Assembly (NCBI RefSeq): GCF_000745215.1
Contig: NZ_JQNK01000004.1
Coordinates: 126,501 to 190,500, forward strand
From: Methylosinus sp. PW1
GTDB taxonomy: Bacteria > Pseudomonadota > Alphaproteobacteria > Rhizobiales > Beijerinckiaceae
DNA: 64,000 nt
Reading direction: 5' to 3'
Positions 8,543-17,464 of the stretch are shown here, piece by piece. Position 1 is the stretch's first letter. Every line of letters starts with the position of its first letter. The translations under genes were made by a program, and so were the position numbers. The notes beneath the pieces were generated by a model that saw nothing but the letters and a program-made list of their open reading frames with translations, searched no databases and had not been told where the DNA came from.

Positions 8543-8749
8543 GAATCGGACCGGGCAGGGATTCTTCGACACCGGCGGCGTGAGCAAAGCGCTCAATTCG
8601 CTCATGCCTTGTCGGTATGGGTGAAGAATTTGTTCGACAACCGCCCCTTCGTCGCCTGGGCGCCGGGCAATACGACGACGCCCGCGACGATCGGCTGGCC
8701 CATTGACCCTCGCGCATTCGACGGGACGATGCTCGTCGAGCTGTATTGA
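8543..8749 (+). pseudogene. C-terminal remnant of a TonB-dependent receptor
   Basis: From about 8615 the frame reads SVWVKNLFDNRPFVAW and continues to PATIGWPIDPRAFDGTML and a final ELY before TGA 8747-8749. That is the usual last 45 residues of a TonB-dependent receptor: the xKNLFD strand, the TIG turn, the DPRxF strand and an aromatic last residue. The frame opens only after TGA 8540-8542, so no barrel or plug is present. The remnant lies between the rhodanese gene and the sulfonate-type binding protein. It suggests that an outer-membrane porter for an organosulfur compound was once encoded here. Confidence 0.65.
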
Positions 8750-8790
8750 TCGAGGGACGCGAAGTCGCGATGACGCTTCACAATAAGCGA

Positions 8791-8801
8791 TCTACTCACT
8801 A
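8791..8801 (+). repeat. Direct repeat copy 2 (TCTACTCACTA)
   Basis: Second copy of the 11-base element described at 8491, with a single T to C change. It lies in the leader of the binding-protein gene that starts at 8878. Confidence 0.3.
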
Positions 8802-8877
8802 GGAAATATAGGCTGATTGCGCTAGGGTCCGAGGCGCGGGGGGGGCTTGTCGCCGAAACGATCGGAGCGAGGCGGTC

Positions 8878-9855
8878 ATGACGAGAAGAATTTGGAAATC
8901 CGTGGCCGTCAGAGTCATGGCGATGGTCGCGATATTGCTTCTCGCATCGATAGGAAGGCATGAGGCCTCCGCCGCCGAGGACGTTCTGCGCATCGGCTAT
9001 CAGAAGTCCTCGACGCTTCTCATTCTTCTCAAAGGGCAGGGCGCGCTCGAGAAGGCGCTGGCTCCATTGGGCGTGAAGGTCGCCTGGCATGAATTCAGCT
9101 CCGGCCTGCCGCTTCTAGAAGGCGTCAATGTCGGCAGCATCGATTTGTCGGCGGACGTCGCCGAGCCTGTGCCGCTCTTCGCCCAGGCGGCCAACGCCAA
9201 GCTGACCTATCTCGCGCAGGAAAAACCGTCGCCGACCGGTCAGGCGATCGTCGTGCGCAAGGACTCGCCGATCAAGACGCTCGCCGACCTCAAGGGTAAG
9301 AAGATCGGCTTCGCCAAAGCCGCAGGCGTCCACTACCTGACTCTGCAGACCTTGGAGAAGGCCGGCGTAAAGCTCAAAGAGACAGATATCGTCTATCTTC
9401 AGCCCGCCGACGGGCGAGTTGCTTTCGAAAGAGGCGCGATAGACGCGTGGGCGATATGGGATCCTTTTTTGGCGGCGCTGCAGAAGAGCGTCGACGTCAA
9501 AGTGCTTGCGGACGGCGCCGCCGTCGGCGTGAGCTACCGGCGTTTCTATCTGGCGTCGACGAAGTATGCGTCGAGTCGACCCGATGTTTTGAAGATCGTC
9601 GTCGACGAGCTCCGTAAAGCCGGAGAGTGGATCAAGACGCAACCAAAGGACGCAGCGGAACGTTTGGCCCCCCTCGTCGGACTCGACGCGCCGACCATAG
9701 AGCTCGCCAATAGTCGCCGCAGCTATGCCGTGGCGCTGGTGGACGAAGAAGCGCTCGCCGAGCAGCAGAGAATTTCCGACGCTTTCACCGAAGCCCAGCT
9801 TCTTCCCCGAAAATTGGACGTGCGCGGCAACGATGTGTGGAAAGGCGCCCGTTGA
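8878..9855 (+). CDS. Sulfonate/taurine-type ABC transporter substrate-binding protein (SsuA-like)
   Basis: 325 residues with an N-terminal signal (about 1-33, ending near EASAAED). The mature part matches the SsuA family: VLRIGYQKSSTLLILLKGQG, EFSSGLPLLEGVNVGSIDL, DSPIKTLADLKGKKIGFAKA and a strong GAIDAWAIWDPF. In the family this periplasmic protein delivers alkanesulfonates to an SsuBC-type importer. Neither permease nor ATPase gene is next to it, so it is an orphan here. ATG 8878 is kept, although internal ATGs at 8914 and 8920 would leave a shorter signal. Neighbours are the four-rhodanese gene (divergent) and an arylsulfatase downstream. Confidence 0.8.
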   Translation: MTRRIWKSVAVRVMAMVAILLLASIGRHEASAAEDVLRIGYQKSSTLLILLKGQGALEKALAPLGVKVAWHEFSSGLPLLEGVNVGSIDLSADVAEPVPLFAQAANAKLTYLAQEKPSPTGQAIVVRKDSPIKTLADLKGKKIGFAKAAGVHYLTLQTLEKAGVKLKETDIVYLQPADGRVAFERGAIDAWAIWDPFLAALQKSVDVKVLADGAAVGVSYRRFYLASTKYASSRPDVLKIVVDELRKAGEWIKTQPKDAAERLAPLVGLDAPTIELANSRRSYAVALVDEEALAEQQRISDAFTEAQLLPRKLDVRGNDVWKGAR

Positions 9856-10039
9856 ATTCGATACGCGCGCTTGCGCCGCATCACCGACTTCTGGCGAAGA
9901 ATCACATCCGTCGCGAGGCGTCACCGTGCTTCCGGCGATGACCTCCTTGCCGCTCTCGGCGCGCGACAGCCATTCACCGTGACTTCGCCGCCGATCGGAA
10001 AATCATCCTCGCGCGCGCTCGGCGCAGCAAGGCAAATGT

Positions 10040-10054
10040 CCTGATCCGATCAGG
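10040..10054. promoter_or_regulatory. Inverted repeat upstream of arylsulfatase 1
   Basis: CCTGAT, 3-base spacer, ATCAGG: perfect 6-base arms, about 95 bases before the sulfatase start and 36 bases before its candidate -35 box. A possible activator or repressor site. The rest of the 293-base gap 9856-10148 shows nothing else apart from the promoter below. Confidence 0.3.
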
Positions 10055-10090
10055 TCTTCCGCGCGCGAATTTTCCCGAAGAGCTCGAGGA

Positions 10091-10118
10091 TTGACATGAC
10101 GCCACGAGCCATTAATAC
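10091..10118 (+). promoter_or_regulatory. Candidate sigma-70 promoter of arylsulfatase 1
   Basis: A consensus TTGACA (10091-10096) is followed after 16 bases by TAATAC (10113-10118). This is a good sigma-70 match about 30 bases before the GTG start, set in an AT-rich patch unlike its surroundings. Confidence 0.45.
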
Positions 10119-10148
10119 TACTATTATGATGTAATTAATGAGGTTGTT

Positions 10149-12524
10149 GTGCGCCGACCGGTCCGCTCCCTCGCCTGCTTCGTGTTCGGCCTGGCCTTCG
10201 CGCTAGAGAACGCTCACGCGGACGTCTTGCCGCATCCGGAACCGGCCTTCTCCGGCGTCGTCGCCGATACGCGCGAAAAATCGACTCCCGCTTTCCCCGC
10301 GCCCGTCCTTGCGGCGAAAGGCGCGCCGAACGTCATTTTGATCCTGCTCGACGACGTCGGCTTTTCCGCTTCCTCCACATTCGGCGGCGCGGCGCAGACG
10401 CCCGAGCTGGACAGGCTCGCAGCGCGAGGCCTGCGTTACAACCAGTTCCACACCACCGCGCTCTGCTCGCCGACGCGCGCCTCGCTGCTCACCGGCCGCA
10501 ACCAGCATCAGGTGGGCTTCGGCAATCTCGCCGACGTCGCAACCGGCTATCCCGCCTATAATTCCATTTGGAAAAATGAGAGCGCCTCGATCGCCAGAGT
10601 GTTGCGCCTCAATGGGTACAGCACCGCGGCATTCGGGAAGTGGCACAACACGCCGCTCTGGGAGATTTCGCCGGTCGGTCCCTTCGACCATTGGCCGACG
10701 GGATTCGGCTTCGAATATTTCTATGGCTTCCAGGCCGGCGAAACCAGCCAATGGGAGCCGCAGCTCTACCGCAACACGGTCGCAGTCGAGCCGACGAAAA
10801 AGCCCGAGCAAGGCTATCATCTCACCAGCGATCTCGTCGACGACGCGGTCAAATGGTTGCACAATCACGAAGCGGTCGCGCCAGAAAAGCCTTTCTTTCT
10901 CTATTTCGCGACCGGCGCGACCCACGCGCCGCATCATGTTCCGAAAGAATGGATCGACAAATACAAGGGCCGATTCGACCAGGGTTGGGACAGGCTGCGT
11001 GAGGAGAATTTCGCTCGTCAGAAGGCGCTCGGCGTCATTCCCGCCAATGCAAAATTGACGGCGCGGCCCGAGGGGCTGCCCGCCTGGGAGTCGCTCACCG
11101 CCGATCAAAGGCGGCTTTTCGCGCATCAGATGGAAGTCTATTCCGCCTTCCTTTCGCATACCGATCACGAAGTCGGCCGGCTGTTGAAGGCGCTCGACGA
11201 CGAAGGCCGCGCCGCAGATACTTTGATTCTCTATATCGTCGGCGACAATGGCGGGAGCGCCGAAGGCGGCTTGAACGGCTCGGACAGCAATCTCGGCACA
11301 TTGCAGGGCTCGAACACCGAGGTCGCCTTCCAATCGCAGCACTTGTCCGATCTCGGAAGCCCGCTCTTCGACAATCACTACGCCGCCGGCTGGTCCTGGG
11401 CGACCACCACGCCCTTCCAATGGATGAAGCAGATCGCCTCGCATTTCGGCGGCACGCGCAACCCTCTCGTCGTGTCCTGGCCTGGCCATCTCCGCGAGAC
11501 GCAGGCGATCCGCAGCCAATTCGGCCATGTCAACGACATTGCGCCGACCATTTACGCGGCGGCGGGCGTCACCTTTCCGGAAAAAGTCGACGGCGTCGCG
11601 CAATTGCCCCTGGAAGGCGTGAGCTTGCTGCCGAGCTTCGCCGACCCTTCGGCCAAGAGCGCGCATCGCGAGCAATATTTCGAGATTTTCGGCAATCGGG
11701 CGATCTACAAGGACGGCTGGGTCGCCGGCGCGCGCCGCTATGCGCCATGGGAAGCTTTCACCAATCTGCCTCGGCTGTTTCGCGGCGGTTTCGAGAACGA
11801 CAGATGGGAACTCTATCACGTCGACGAGGATTTCTCCGAGGCTCGCGACCTCGCCGAGCAAAATCCAGAAAAGCTCGCCGAGCTGAAGGCGGAGTTCGAT
11901 CGCGAGGCGCGCCGCAACGCCGTCTATCCGCTCGTGCCGATACCCGAACCGGACAAATTCCCGTCGCCTGCATCGGGCAAGAGCCATTTCGTGTTTTATG
12001 ACGGGGTCGAGCGCCTTCCGACCCGAGTCCTGCCCGAGATCGGCGCGCGCAGCCACAAGATCACCGCCGTGATCGACAATGACGACGGCAAGGCTGAAGG
12101 GGTGATCATCGCCGAGGGCGGCCGCCACGGCGGCTACTCTCTCTATGTGAAGGACGGCAGGCCGAGCTACCAGAACAATCTGTTCGGCCAGACGCTGGAA
12201 AAGCTCGTCGCGTCCAAGCCTCTGCCGCGCGGCCGGGTTACGATCGTCTATGAATTCGACGTCGATTTTTCGCTGACCGAAGCCGCCAAGGGCCTCTTGT
12301 CCTCGGCGCTCGTCGCCAAGGCGCGGCCGGGCGTGGGCCGGTTGACCGTCAATGGCGAAGAAGTCGCGAGCAGCCACCTCAGCCTGTTCGGCGGCTTTCG
12401 CAGCATCGGCACGGAGACATTGGACATAGGCAAAGACCTCGGCTCTCCGGTTTCTTCCGATTACGACTCGCCCTTCGCCTTCGCCGGCAGAGTGGAAAAA
12501 GTGGAGATCGATCTGAAAAAATAA
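10149..12524 (+). CDS. Secreted arylsulfatase (formylglycine-dependent), paralog 1
   Basis: 791 residues from a GTG start, with a signal peptide (about 1-24, ends NAHAD). The sulfatase fold is clear: NVILILLDDVGFS with the two metal Asp (68-69), then CSPTRASLLTGR with Cys106 as the residue converted to formylglycine, GKWHN, FFLYFATGATHAPHH and YIVGDNGGS. The extra C-terminal beta domain (about 600-791) is shared with the paralog at 14511-16832. It would hydrolyse sulfate esters in the periplasm to release sulfate. The sulfatase-modifying FGE is not in the window. The pair plus the sulfonate-type binding protein points to organosulfur scavenging. Confidence 0.9.
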   Translation: MRRPVRSLACFVFGLAFALENAHADVLPHPEPAFSGVVADTREKSTPAFPAPVLAAKGAPNVILILLDDVGFSASSTFGGAAQTPELDRLAARGLRYNQFHTTALCSPTRASLLTGRNQHQVGFGNLADVATGYPAYNSIWKNESASIARVLRLNGYSTAAFGKWHNTPLWEISPVGPFDHWPTGFGFEYFYGFQAGETSQWEPQLYRNTVAVEPTKKPEQGYHLTSDLVDDAVKWLHNHEAVAPEKPFFLYFATGATHAPHHVPKEWIDKYKGRFDQGWDRLREENFARQKALGVIPANAKLTARPEGLPAWESLTADQRRLFAHQMEVYSAFLSHTDHEVGRLLKALDDEGRAADTLILYIVGDNGGSAEGGLNGSDSNLGTLQGSNTEVAFQSQHLSDLGSPLFDNHYAAGWSWATTTPFQWMKQIASHFGGTRNPLVVSWPGHLRETQAIRSQFGHVNDIAPTIYAAAGVTFPEKVDGVAQLPLEGVSLLPSFADPSAKSAHREQYFEIFGNRAIYKDGWVAGARRYAPWEAFTNLPRLFRGGFENDRWELYHVDEDFSEARDLAEQNPEKLAELKAEFDREARRNAVYPLVPIPEPDKFPSPASGKSHFVFYDGVERLPTRVLPEIGARSHKITAVIDNDDGKAEGVIIAEGGRHGGYSLYVKDGRPSYQNNLFGQTLEKLVASKPLPRGRVTIVYEFDVDFSLTEAAKGLLSSALVAKARPGVGRLTVNGEEVASSHLSLFGGFRSIGTETLDIGKDLGSPVSSDYDSPFAFAGRVEKVEIDLKK

Positions 12525-12568
12525 GGCGGCGCTCCCCTCGATGCGCGTGGAACGCTTATGATCGCCGC

Positions 12569-14500
12569 ATGAAGGGAATTCTTCGTTTCGTGCTGGGCGC
12601 CGTCGCTGCGGGCTCGCTTGTTCTCCTGCTCACAGCGTTGCGCGCGCAGCCGAATGTGGAGCCCGAATTTGTCGGCGCAAAAGTCTGCGCCGGCTGCCAT
12701 GCGACGCAGACCGAAGCCTGGAGCCGGTCTCATCACGCGAGGAGCATGGAGGCGCCGACGACCGAAACGGTTCTCGGCAATTTCTCTGGGGCCGATCCTC
12801 GATTTTTCCGGCGTGGAAAAGATTTTTTTATTCGCGCCGAAGGCTCGGTCGGCGAGGAACAGGAGTTTGCTGTCGCCGCGACATTCGGCGTCGCGCCCAT
12901 ACAGCAATACCTCCTGACCCTGCCCGGGGGGCGTCTGCAGGCGTTTTCGACGGCCTGGGATTCCCGGCCGCAGTCCGAGGGCGGCCAGAGATGGTTCGAT
13001 CTTTATCCGGGCGAGCGCATCGCGCCCGGCGATCCGCTGCATTGGACCGCGCGGGCGCAAAATTGGAATTTCATGTGCGCTGATTGCCACTCGACCGGCG
13101 TGGTCAAAAACTACCGTTTCGAAACCGACAGCTATGACACGCGCTGGCAGGAGGAGAATGTCTCCTGCGAGGCCTGCCACGGCCCCGGCTCGCGCCATGT
13201 CGAGCGGGCGAGAAAGGGCGAGGGCGCGGCCAGCGACCGCCTGATCGTCTCTCGGGAGGAAGCCGCAGGCCTTTGGGGCGATTTCGACGAGCGCGGCATT
13301 CGCCGGTGGAAAGGCGACGTTCGGAAAAACCCCTCAGAAGAGATTTGCGCGCCATGCCACTCCCGCCGGCGGCCGATCGCGCGAGCGCGGCCCGGCGAGG
13401 CGTTTCTCGGTGCTTTCATGCCCGAGCTGTTGGAGCCGGGGCTCTATTTCGACGACGGCCAGATCAAGGACGAAGTCTTCGAATGGGGCTCGTTCCTGCA
13501 GAGCCGCATGCATGGCGCGGGCGTGACCTGCGTCGATTGCCACGAGCCGCATGGCGCCGGGCTGCGCGCCGAGGGCAACGCGCTCTGCGGCCAATGTCAT
13601 TCGGAAAAGGCGTTCGACCGGCCGCGGCATCATCATCACGCCGAGAACTCGCCCGCCGCGCGATGCGTCGCCTGCCATATGCCGCAGCGGGCCTATATGC
13701 AGATTCACATTCGTCATGATCATTCCTTTCGCATTCCCCGCCCGTCGGAGAGCGCGAAGCTCGGCGCGCCCAACGCCTGCAACGCTTGCCATTCCGACAA
13801 GAGCGCCGATTGGGCGGCGACCAAATTGCGGGACTGGGGCGCGACGCGGCAAGCGCCGGAGGAAGCGGTCTCCGAAATCAGCCGGGCCACACGCCTCGCC
13901 GCGGCCGCCGAGCGTCCCGGCGCCGGCGCTCTGCAGAGCCTAATCCCGGCGCTCCGCTCGACCTCGCCTTTGCTGCGCCTCGGCGCTCTGCGGGGCCTCG
14001 CGCCCTATGACGAAGCGCTCCGCGAAAAGCTCGCCGGACCTTTGCGCGACGATCCCGTGCGGGCGATCCGCATCGAAGCGGCGCGGCTGACCCCATTCAC
14101 CGATCATCCGGCGCTCGAAGAATGGCGCGCGGCCGAGAGGCTCGCGGAAGATCGTCCGGAAAGCCATCTCAATCTCGGCGCCTTGGCGGCCGAGCGCGGC
14201 GAGACGCGGGAGGCGGAACGAGAATTCGAGCGCGCATCGAAGCTCGACCCGAATTATGCGCCGGCATGGCTGAACCTCGCCGATCTCTTGCGCGCCACCG
14301 GTCGCGACGTCGAGGCCGAGACGCCGCTGCGCAAAGCGCTCGCCGCGGCGCCGACCGACGCCGACGCGCATTATTCGCTGGCCTTGTGGCTCGTGCGGCA
14401 GAAGCGCCTCGCGGAGGCGAGGGCGCAGGTCGAGGCGGCGGCGCGGCTCTGGCCCACGGACTCCCGCTTCGCGGAATTGAGCCGTTTGCTGGCGCGCTGA
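12569..14500 (+). CDS. Octahaem c-type cytochrome with HEAT/TPR C-terminus
   Basis: 643 residues with an N-terminal membrane anchor or signal (ILRFVLGAVAAGSLVLLLTAL). Eight CxxCH haem sites are visible: CAGCH, CADCH, CEACH, CAPCH, CVDCH, CGQCH, CVACH and CNACH, all in the first 420 residues and interspersed with extra His pairs. This part resembles cytochrome c554-type multihaem proteins. The last part has HEAT-like helices (SPLLRLGALRGLAPY) and tetratricopeptide repeats (ESHLNLGALAAERGETREAEREFERA, PDADAHYSLA-like), suited to protein contacts. It is probably exported and carries electrons in the periplasm. It sits between two sulfatases, 44 bases after the first. The electron partner is unknown. 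Confidence 0.8.
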   Translation: MKGILRFVLGAVAAGSLVLLLTALRAQPNVEPEFVGAKVCAGCHATQTEAWSRSHHARSMEAPTTETVLGNFSGADPRFFRRGKDFFIRAEGSVGEEQEFAVAATFGVAPIQQYLLTLPGGRLQAFSTAWDSRPQSEGGQRWFDLYPGERIAPGDPLHWTARAQNWNFMCADCHSTGVVKNYRFETDSYDTRWQEENVSCEACHGPGSRHVERARKGEGAASDRLIVSREEAAGLWGDFDERGIRRWKGDVRKNPSEEICAPCHSRRRPIARARPGEAFLGAFMPELLEPGLYFDDGQIKDEVFEWGSFLQSRMHGAGVTCVDCHEPHGAGLRAEGNALCGQCHSEKAFDRPRHHHHAENSPAARCVACHMPQRAYMQIHIRHDHSFRIPRPSESAKLGAPNACNACHSDKSADWAATKLRDWGATRQAPEEAVSEISRATRLAAAAERPGAGALQSLIPALRSTSPLLRLGALRGLAPYDEALREKLAGPLRDDPVRAIRIEAARLTPFTDHPALEEWRAAERLAEDRPESHLNLGALAAERGETREAEREFERASKLDPNYAPAWLNLADLLRATGRDVEAETPLRKALAAAPTDADAHYSLALWLVRQKRLAEARAQVEAAARLWPTDSRFAELSRLLAR

Positions 14501-14510
14501 TCCCGAGCGG

Positions 14511-16832
14511 CTATTTCAGCTCCACATGAACTTTGTCGATCTGGCCGTTGAAGGCGAAGGGCGCGGCGTAATCCGGGCTGACAGGCGCGCCGGAATCGAG
14601 GCCGACGTCGAGCGTCTCATTGTAGGAGAGCTGGAGATTTTCGATCCGCCCTTCCGCCACCTTCGCGCCATTGACGCTCAGGATGATCTTTCCGGCGAAG
14701 ACCACGCGCGGCTCGAAGGAGGTGCGGACTGGCGGCGGCTTGGCGGCGTCTGGGACGAATTCCACGCCGATCCGCGCCGCGCCGACTGGAAGCTTCGCAG
14801 CCGAGACGATTTTTCCGGCGACATTGCCCCAGGCCTTGGCGAGATAGACGAGCTTGCCGTCCTTCACATAGATCGAGAAGCCGCCGTAATCGCCGCCATC
14901 GGCGAAAATCACGCCTTCCGGCTGGGCGGGCAGGGTCACATCGGCGACGATCGAATGGGCGCGCCGGTTGAGCTTCGGCCCGATGCGCTGCGGAATATGG
15001 TCGGCGCCAGGGCGATAATCGAACACATTGCGGCCATCGGCAGGTGAAGGCAGAATGCCGCGCGCCGGCAGCAATGGGTAGATTTGCGTGCGCTCGGCCT
15101 CGCTGTCGAACAGCGCAGCCAGCTCCTTCACTTTCTCTGGCTTTTCCGCAGCCAGATCATGCGCCTGCGAGAAATCCGCGCGCAGATCGTAGAGCTCCCA
15201 AGGGTGTTGGCCGATCGCCAGATCGGCGCCGCGCGTCGCCGACCAGGGCGCGACATGGCGCGCGCCGGCCCACCAGCCTTCTTGGTAGATGGCGCGATTG
15301 CCGGAGGTCTCGAACACCTGCCGCCCATGGCTGCTCGGCGCCTTCGCGTCGTAGAAGCTCGCAGCGAAACTCTTGCCTTCGAGCGGCGTTTGCGCAACGC
15401 CGTCCACTTTGTCGGGCGCCGTTATGCCCGCCAGCTCGTAGATGGTCGGCGCGATATCGGTAATGTGCTGGAATTGCGTGCGCAATTCGCCGCGCGCCTT
15501 GATCTTCGCGGGCCAGGAGACGATGAGCGGATCGCGCGTTCCGCCGAGATGCGAGGCGACCTGCTTCGTCCATTGGAAGGGCGTCGAGCTCGCCCAGGCC
15601 CAGGCGGCGGCGTAATGATTGTCGAAAATCTCCTCGCCCAGTTCGTCGGCGCGCTTCAGCCGATCCGCGGGCGAAGGGGCCGCGCCATCGACCGCGATGA
15701 CGTCGCGGCCATCGACGCCGCCTTCGCCCGACCCGCCATTGTCGCCGGCGATGTAGAGCACCAGCGTATTGTCGGCGATCCCATCCTTCTCCAGGCTCTT
15801 CAGCAGACGGCCGATCTCGAAATCGGTCTGCTCCATGAAGGCGGCGTAAACCTCCATCTGCCGGGCGAACAGCTTTTTTTCGTCTCCTGAGAGCGCATCC
15901 CAGGGCGGCAGCTCGGCGGGACGCGGAGTGAGTTCCGCATTGGCGGGAATGACGCCGAGAGCCTTCTGTCGCGCGAAAGTCTCCTCGCGCAATTTGTCCC
16001 AGCCCTGGTCGAAGGCGCCGCTATATTTGGCGATCCATTCTTTGGGAACCTGATGCGGCCAATGGGTGGCGCCGGGCGCGAAATAGAGCAGGAAAGGCTT
16101 GGCGGGCGCGACCGCCTCATGGGCATGGACCCATTTGACGGCGTCGTCGACGAGATCGGTGGTGAGATGATAGCCCGGCTCGCCGGCGCGGGGCGGATCG
16201 GCCGGCGTCGTGTTGCGATAGAGTCGCGGCGCATATTGGCTGTCATAGCCGGCCAGAAACCCGTAGAAATATTCGAAACCCAATCCCGTCGGCCAGCGAT
16301 CGAAGGGACCGACAGGCGAGATTTCGTCATAGGGCGTGTTGTGCCATTTGCCGAAGGCCGCTGTGCTGTAGCCATTGTCACGCAAGACGCGGGCGAGGCT
16401 CGCGGCGCTCCTCGGCCAATGCGCATTGTAGCCCGGATAGCCCGTCGCGCCATCGGCCACGGAGCCGAAGCCGATCTGATGATCGGTGCGGCCCGACAGG
16501 AGCGCGGCGCGCGTCGGCGAGCATAGAGCGCTGACATGGAAAGCGTTGTATTTGAGGCCCCGCGCCGCCAGCCGGTCCAGCTCCGGCGTTTTCGCCGGGC
16601 CGCCGAAAGTGGATGTGGCGCCGAAGCCGGCGTCGTCCAATAGCACCAGCACGACATTGGGCGCGCCGCGTGCCGCCACGACCGGCGCCGGCCAGGCCGG
16701 CGGCGTGGCGTCGCGCGACGGATCGGCGATCACGGCGGGAGCCGCTTCTGGCTTGGGCAGGACTTCCTCGGCCTGGACGCCGAGCGACAGAGCGAAGACG
16801 ACTGGAGCCGCGAAGAGCGAAGCATGACGCAT
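14511..16832 (-). CDS. Secreted arylsulfatase (formylglycine-dependent), paralog 2
   Basis: 773 residues from ATG 16832, which gives a normal signal peptide (RHASLFAAPVVFALSLGVQA). The open frame upstream to 17072 lacks family similarity. Motifs match paralog 1: NVVLVLLDDAGFG, CSPTRAALLSGR (formylglycine Cys104), GKWHNTPYDEISPVGPFDRW, YFAPGATHWPHQ and YIAGDNGGS, plus the same C-terminal beta domain. The two are full-length paralogs with clear amino-acid divergence, so the duplication is not recent. The gene is convergent with the octahaem cytochrome, 10 bases apart. Expected role: periplasmic release of sulfate from sulfate esters. Confidence 0.9.
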   Translation of the reverse strand: MRHASLFAAPVVFALSLGVQAEEVLPKPEAAPAVIADPSRDATPPAWPAPVVAARGAPNVVLVLLDDAGFGATSTFGGPAKTPELDRLAARGLKYNAFHVSALCSPTRAALLSGRTDHQIGFGSVADGATGYPGYNAHWPRSAASLARVLRDNGYSTAAFGKWHNTPYDEISPVGPFDRWPTGLGFEYFYGFLAGYDSQYAPRLYRNTTPADPPRAGEPGYHLTTDLVDDAVKWVHAHEAVAPAKPFLLYFAPGATHWPHQVPKEWIAKYSGAFDQGWDKLREETFARQKALGVIPANAELTPRPAELPPWDALSGDEKKLFARQMEVYAAFMEQTDFEIGRLLKSLEKDGIADNTLVLYIAGDNGGSGEGGVDGRDVIAVDGAAPSPADRLKRADELGEEIFDNHYAAAWAWASSTPFQWTKQVASHLGGTRDPLIVSWPAKIKARGELRTQFQHITDIAPTIYELAGITAPDKVDGVAQTPLEGKSFAASFYDAKAPSSHGRQVFETSGNRAIYQEGWWAGARHVAPWSATRGADLAIGQHPWELYDLRADFSQAHDLAAEKPEKVKELAALFDSEAERTQIYPLLPARGILPSPADGRNVFDYRPGADHIPQRIGPKLNRRAHSIVADVTLPAQPEGVIFADGGDYGGFSIYVKDGKLVYLAKAWGNVAGKIVSAAKLPVGAARIGVEFVPDAAKPPPVRTSFEPRVVFAGKIILSVNGAKVAEGRIENLQLSYNETLDVGLDSGAPVSPDYAAPFAFNGQIDKVHVELK

Positions 16833-17464
16833 AGAGATTCTACCGATGCGATGAGCTGGACGGCGTCCAGTGAGGGCCGGCGCCATTGCGTCGCGCCTAT
16901 CAGACGCTACAGCAATTCTTCTTCCTACTAATATTGCGGCATTATGCACGCAAGGTCCATCGATCGGAGGCCGGCATATTCTCCTTCTCCCCAGCGCGGC
17001 ATCGGCGACAGCGGACGCCTCTAGCATGATGAAACATGCCCGGACGGGGCGGATCGCGGTTGTCCGGCGCACCTCATAACCCTAGTATACAAGTAGGATA
17101 GTTATATGTAGGGTAGCGCCATTGCGGCCCGAACGGCAACCGTCCGGACGCCATGAGCGACATCCCACATTCGGATGCCGTCGCAGCGACAAACGATCGA
17201 AGGGAGAGTCTGTGAAGCGCCGCGCGCCTCTTTCGTCCTGCATCCGACGCTCCTCATGATGGCTGCGGCCAGGAACCTGTCGGTCGATCTCGCGCCCGGC
17301 GTCGCCCTATCCGAAACGATCGCCGTGAGCCGCGAAACGGGCGTCGGCGCCGTTATGATGTTCGCTACGTGGCCTGATGGGCCGCGCGCCGGCGGGCCGC
17401 CAAAATGTCTATCGAAAAGCTCCGCGCTCACAAGCGCAGGTGACGAAGCGGGAGCCCGCGATCC
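16833..17464. other. 632-base stretch between sulfatase 2 and the RND gene, no gene supported
   Basis: Short open frames are present on both strands but none has recognisable similarity. At 17079-17114 there is an AT-rich patch with a 6-base inverted repeat (ACCCTA ... TAGGGT, 24 bases apart) that could be an operator for the RND gene. Upstream parts near 16920-16960 are relatively AT-rich and may hold the divergent sulfatase promoter. Confidence 0.35.

Noticed and set aside
10203..12377. Long minus-strand open frame of 724 codons opposite arylsulfatase 1
   Set aside because: Strong domain motifs are on the plus strand. The reverse frame is open only because of GC-rich codon use.
17079..17114. 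Terminator-like hairpin before the RND gene
   Set aside because: Arms are only 6 bases with a 24-base loop and no T-run. Kept only as a weak possible operator.
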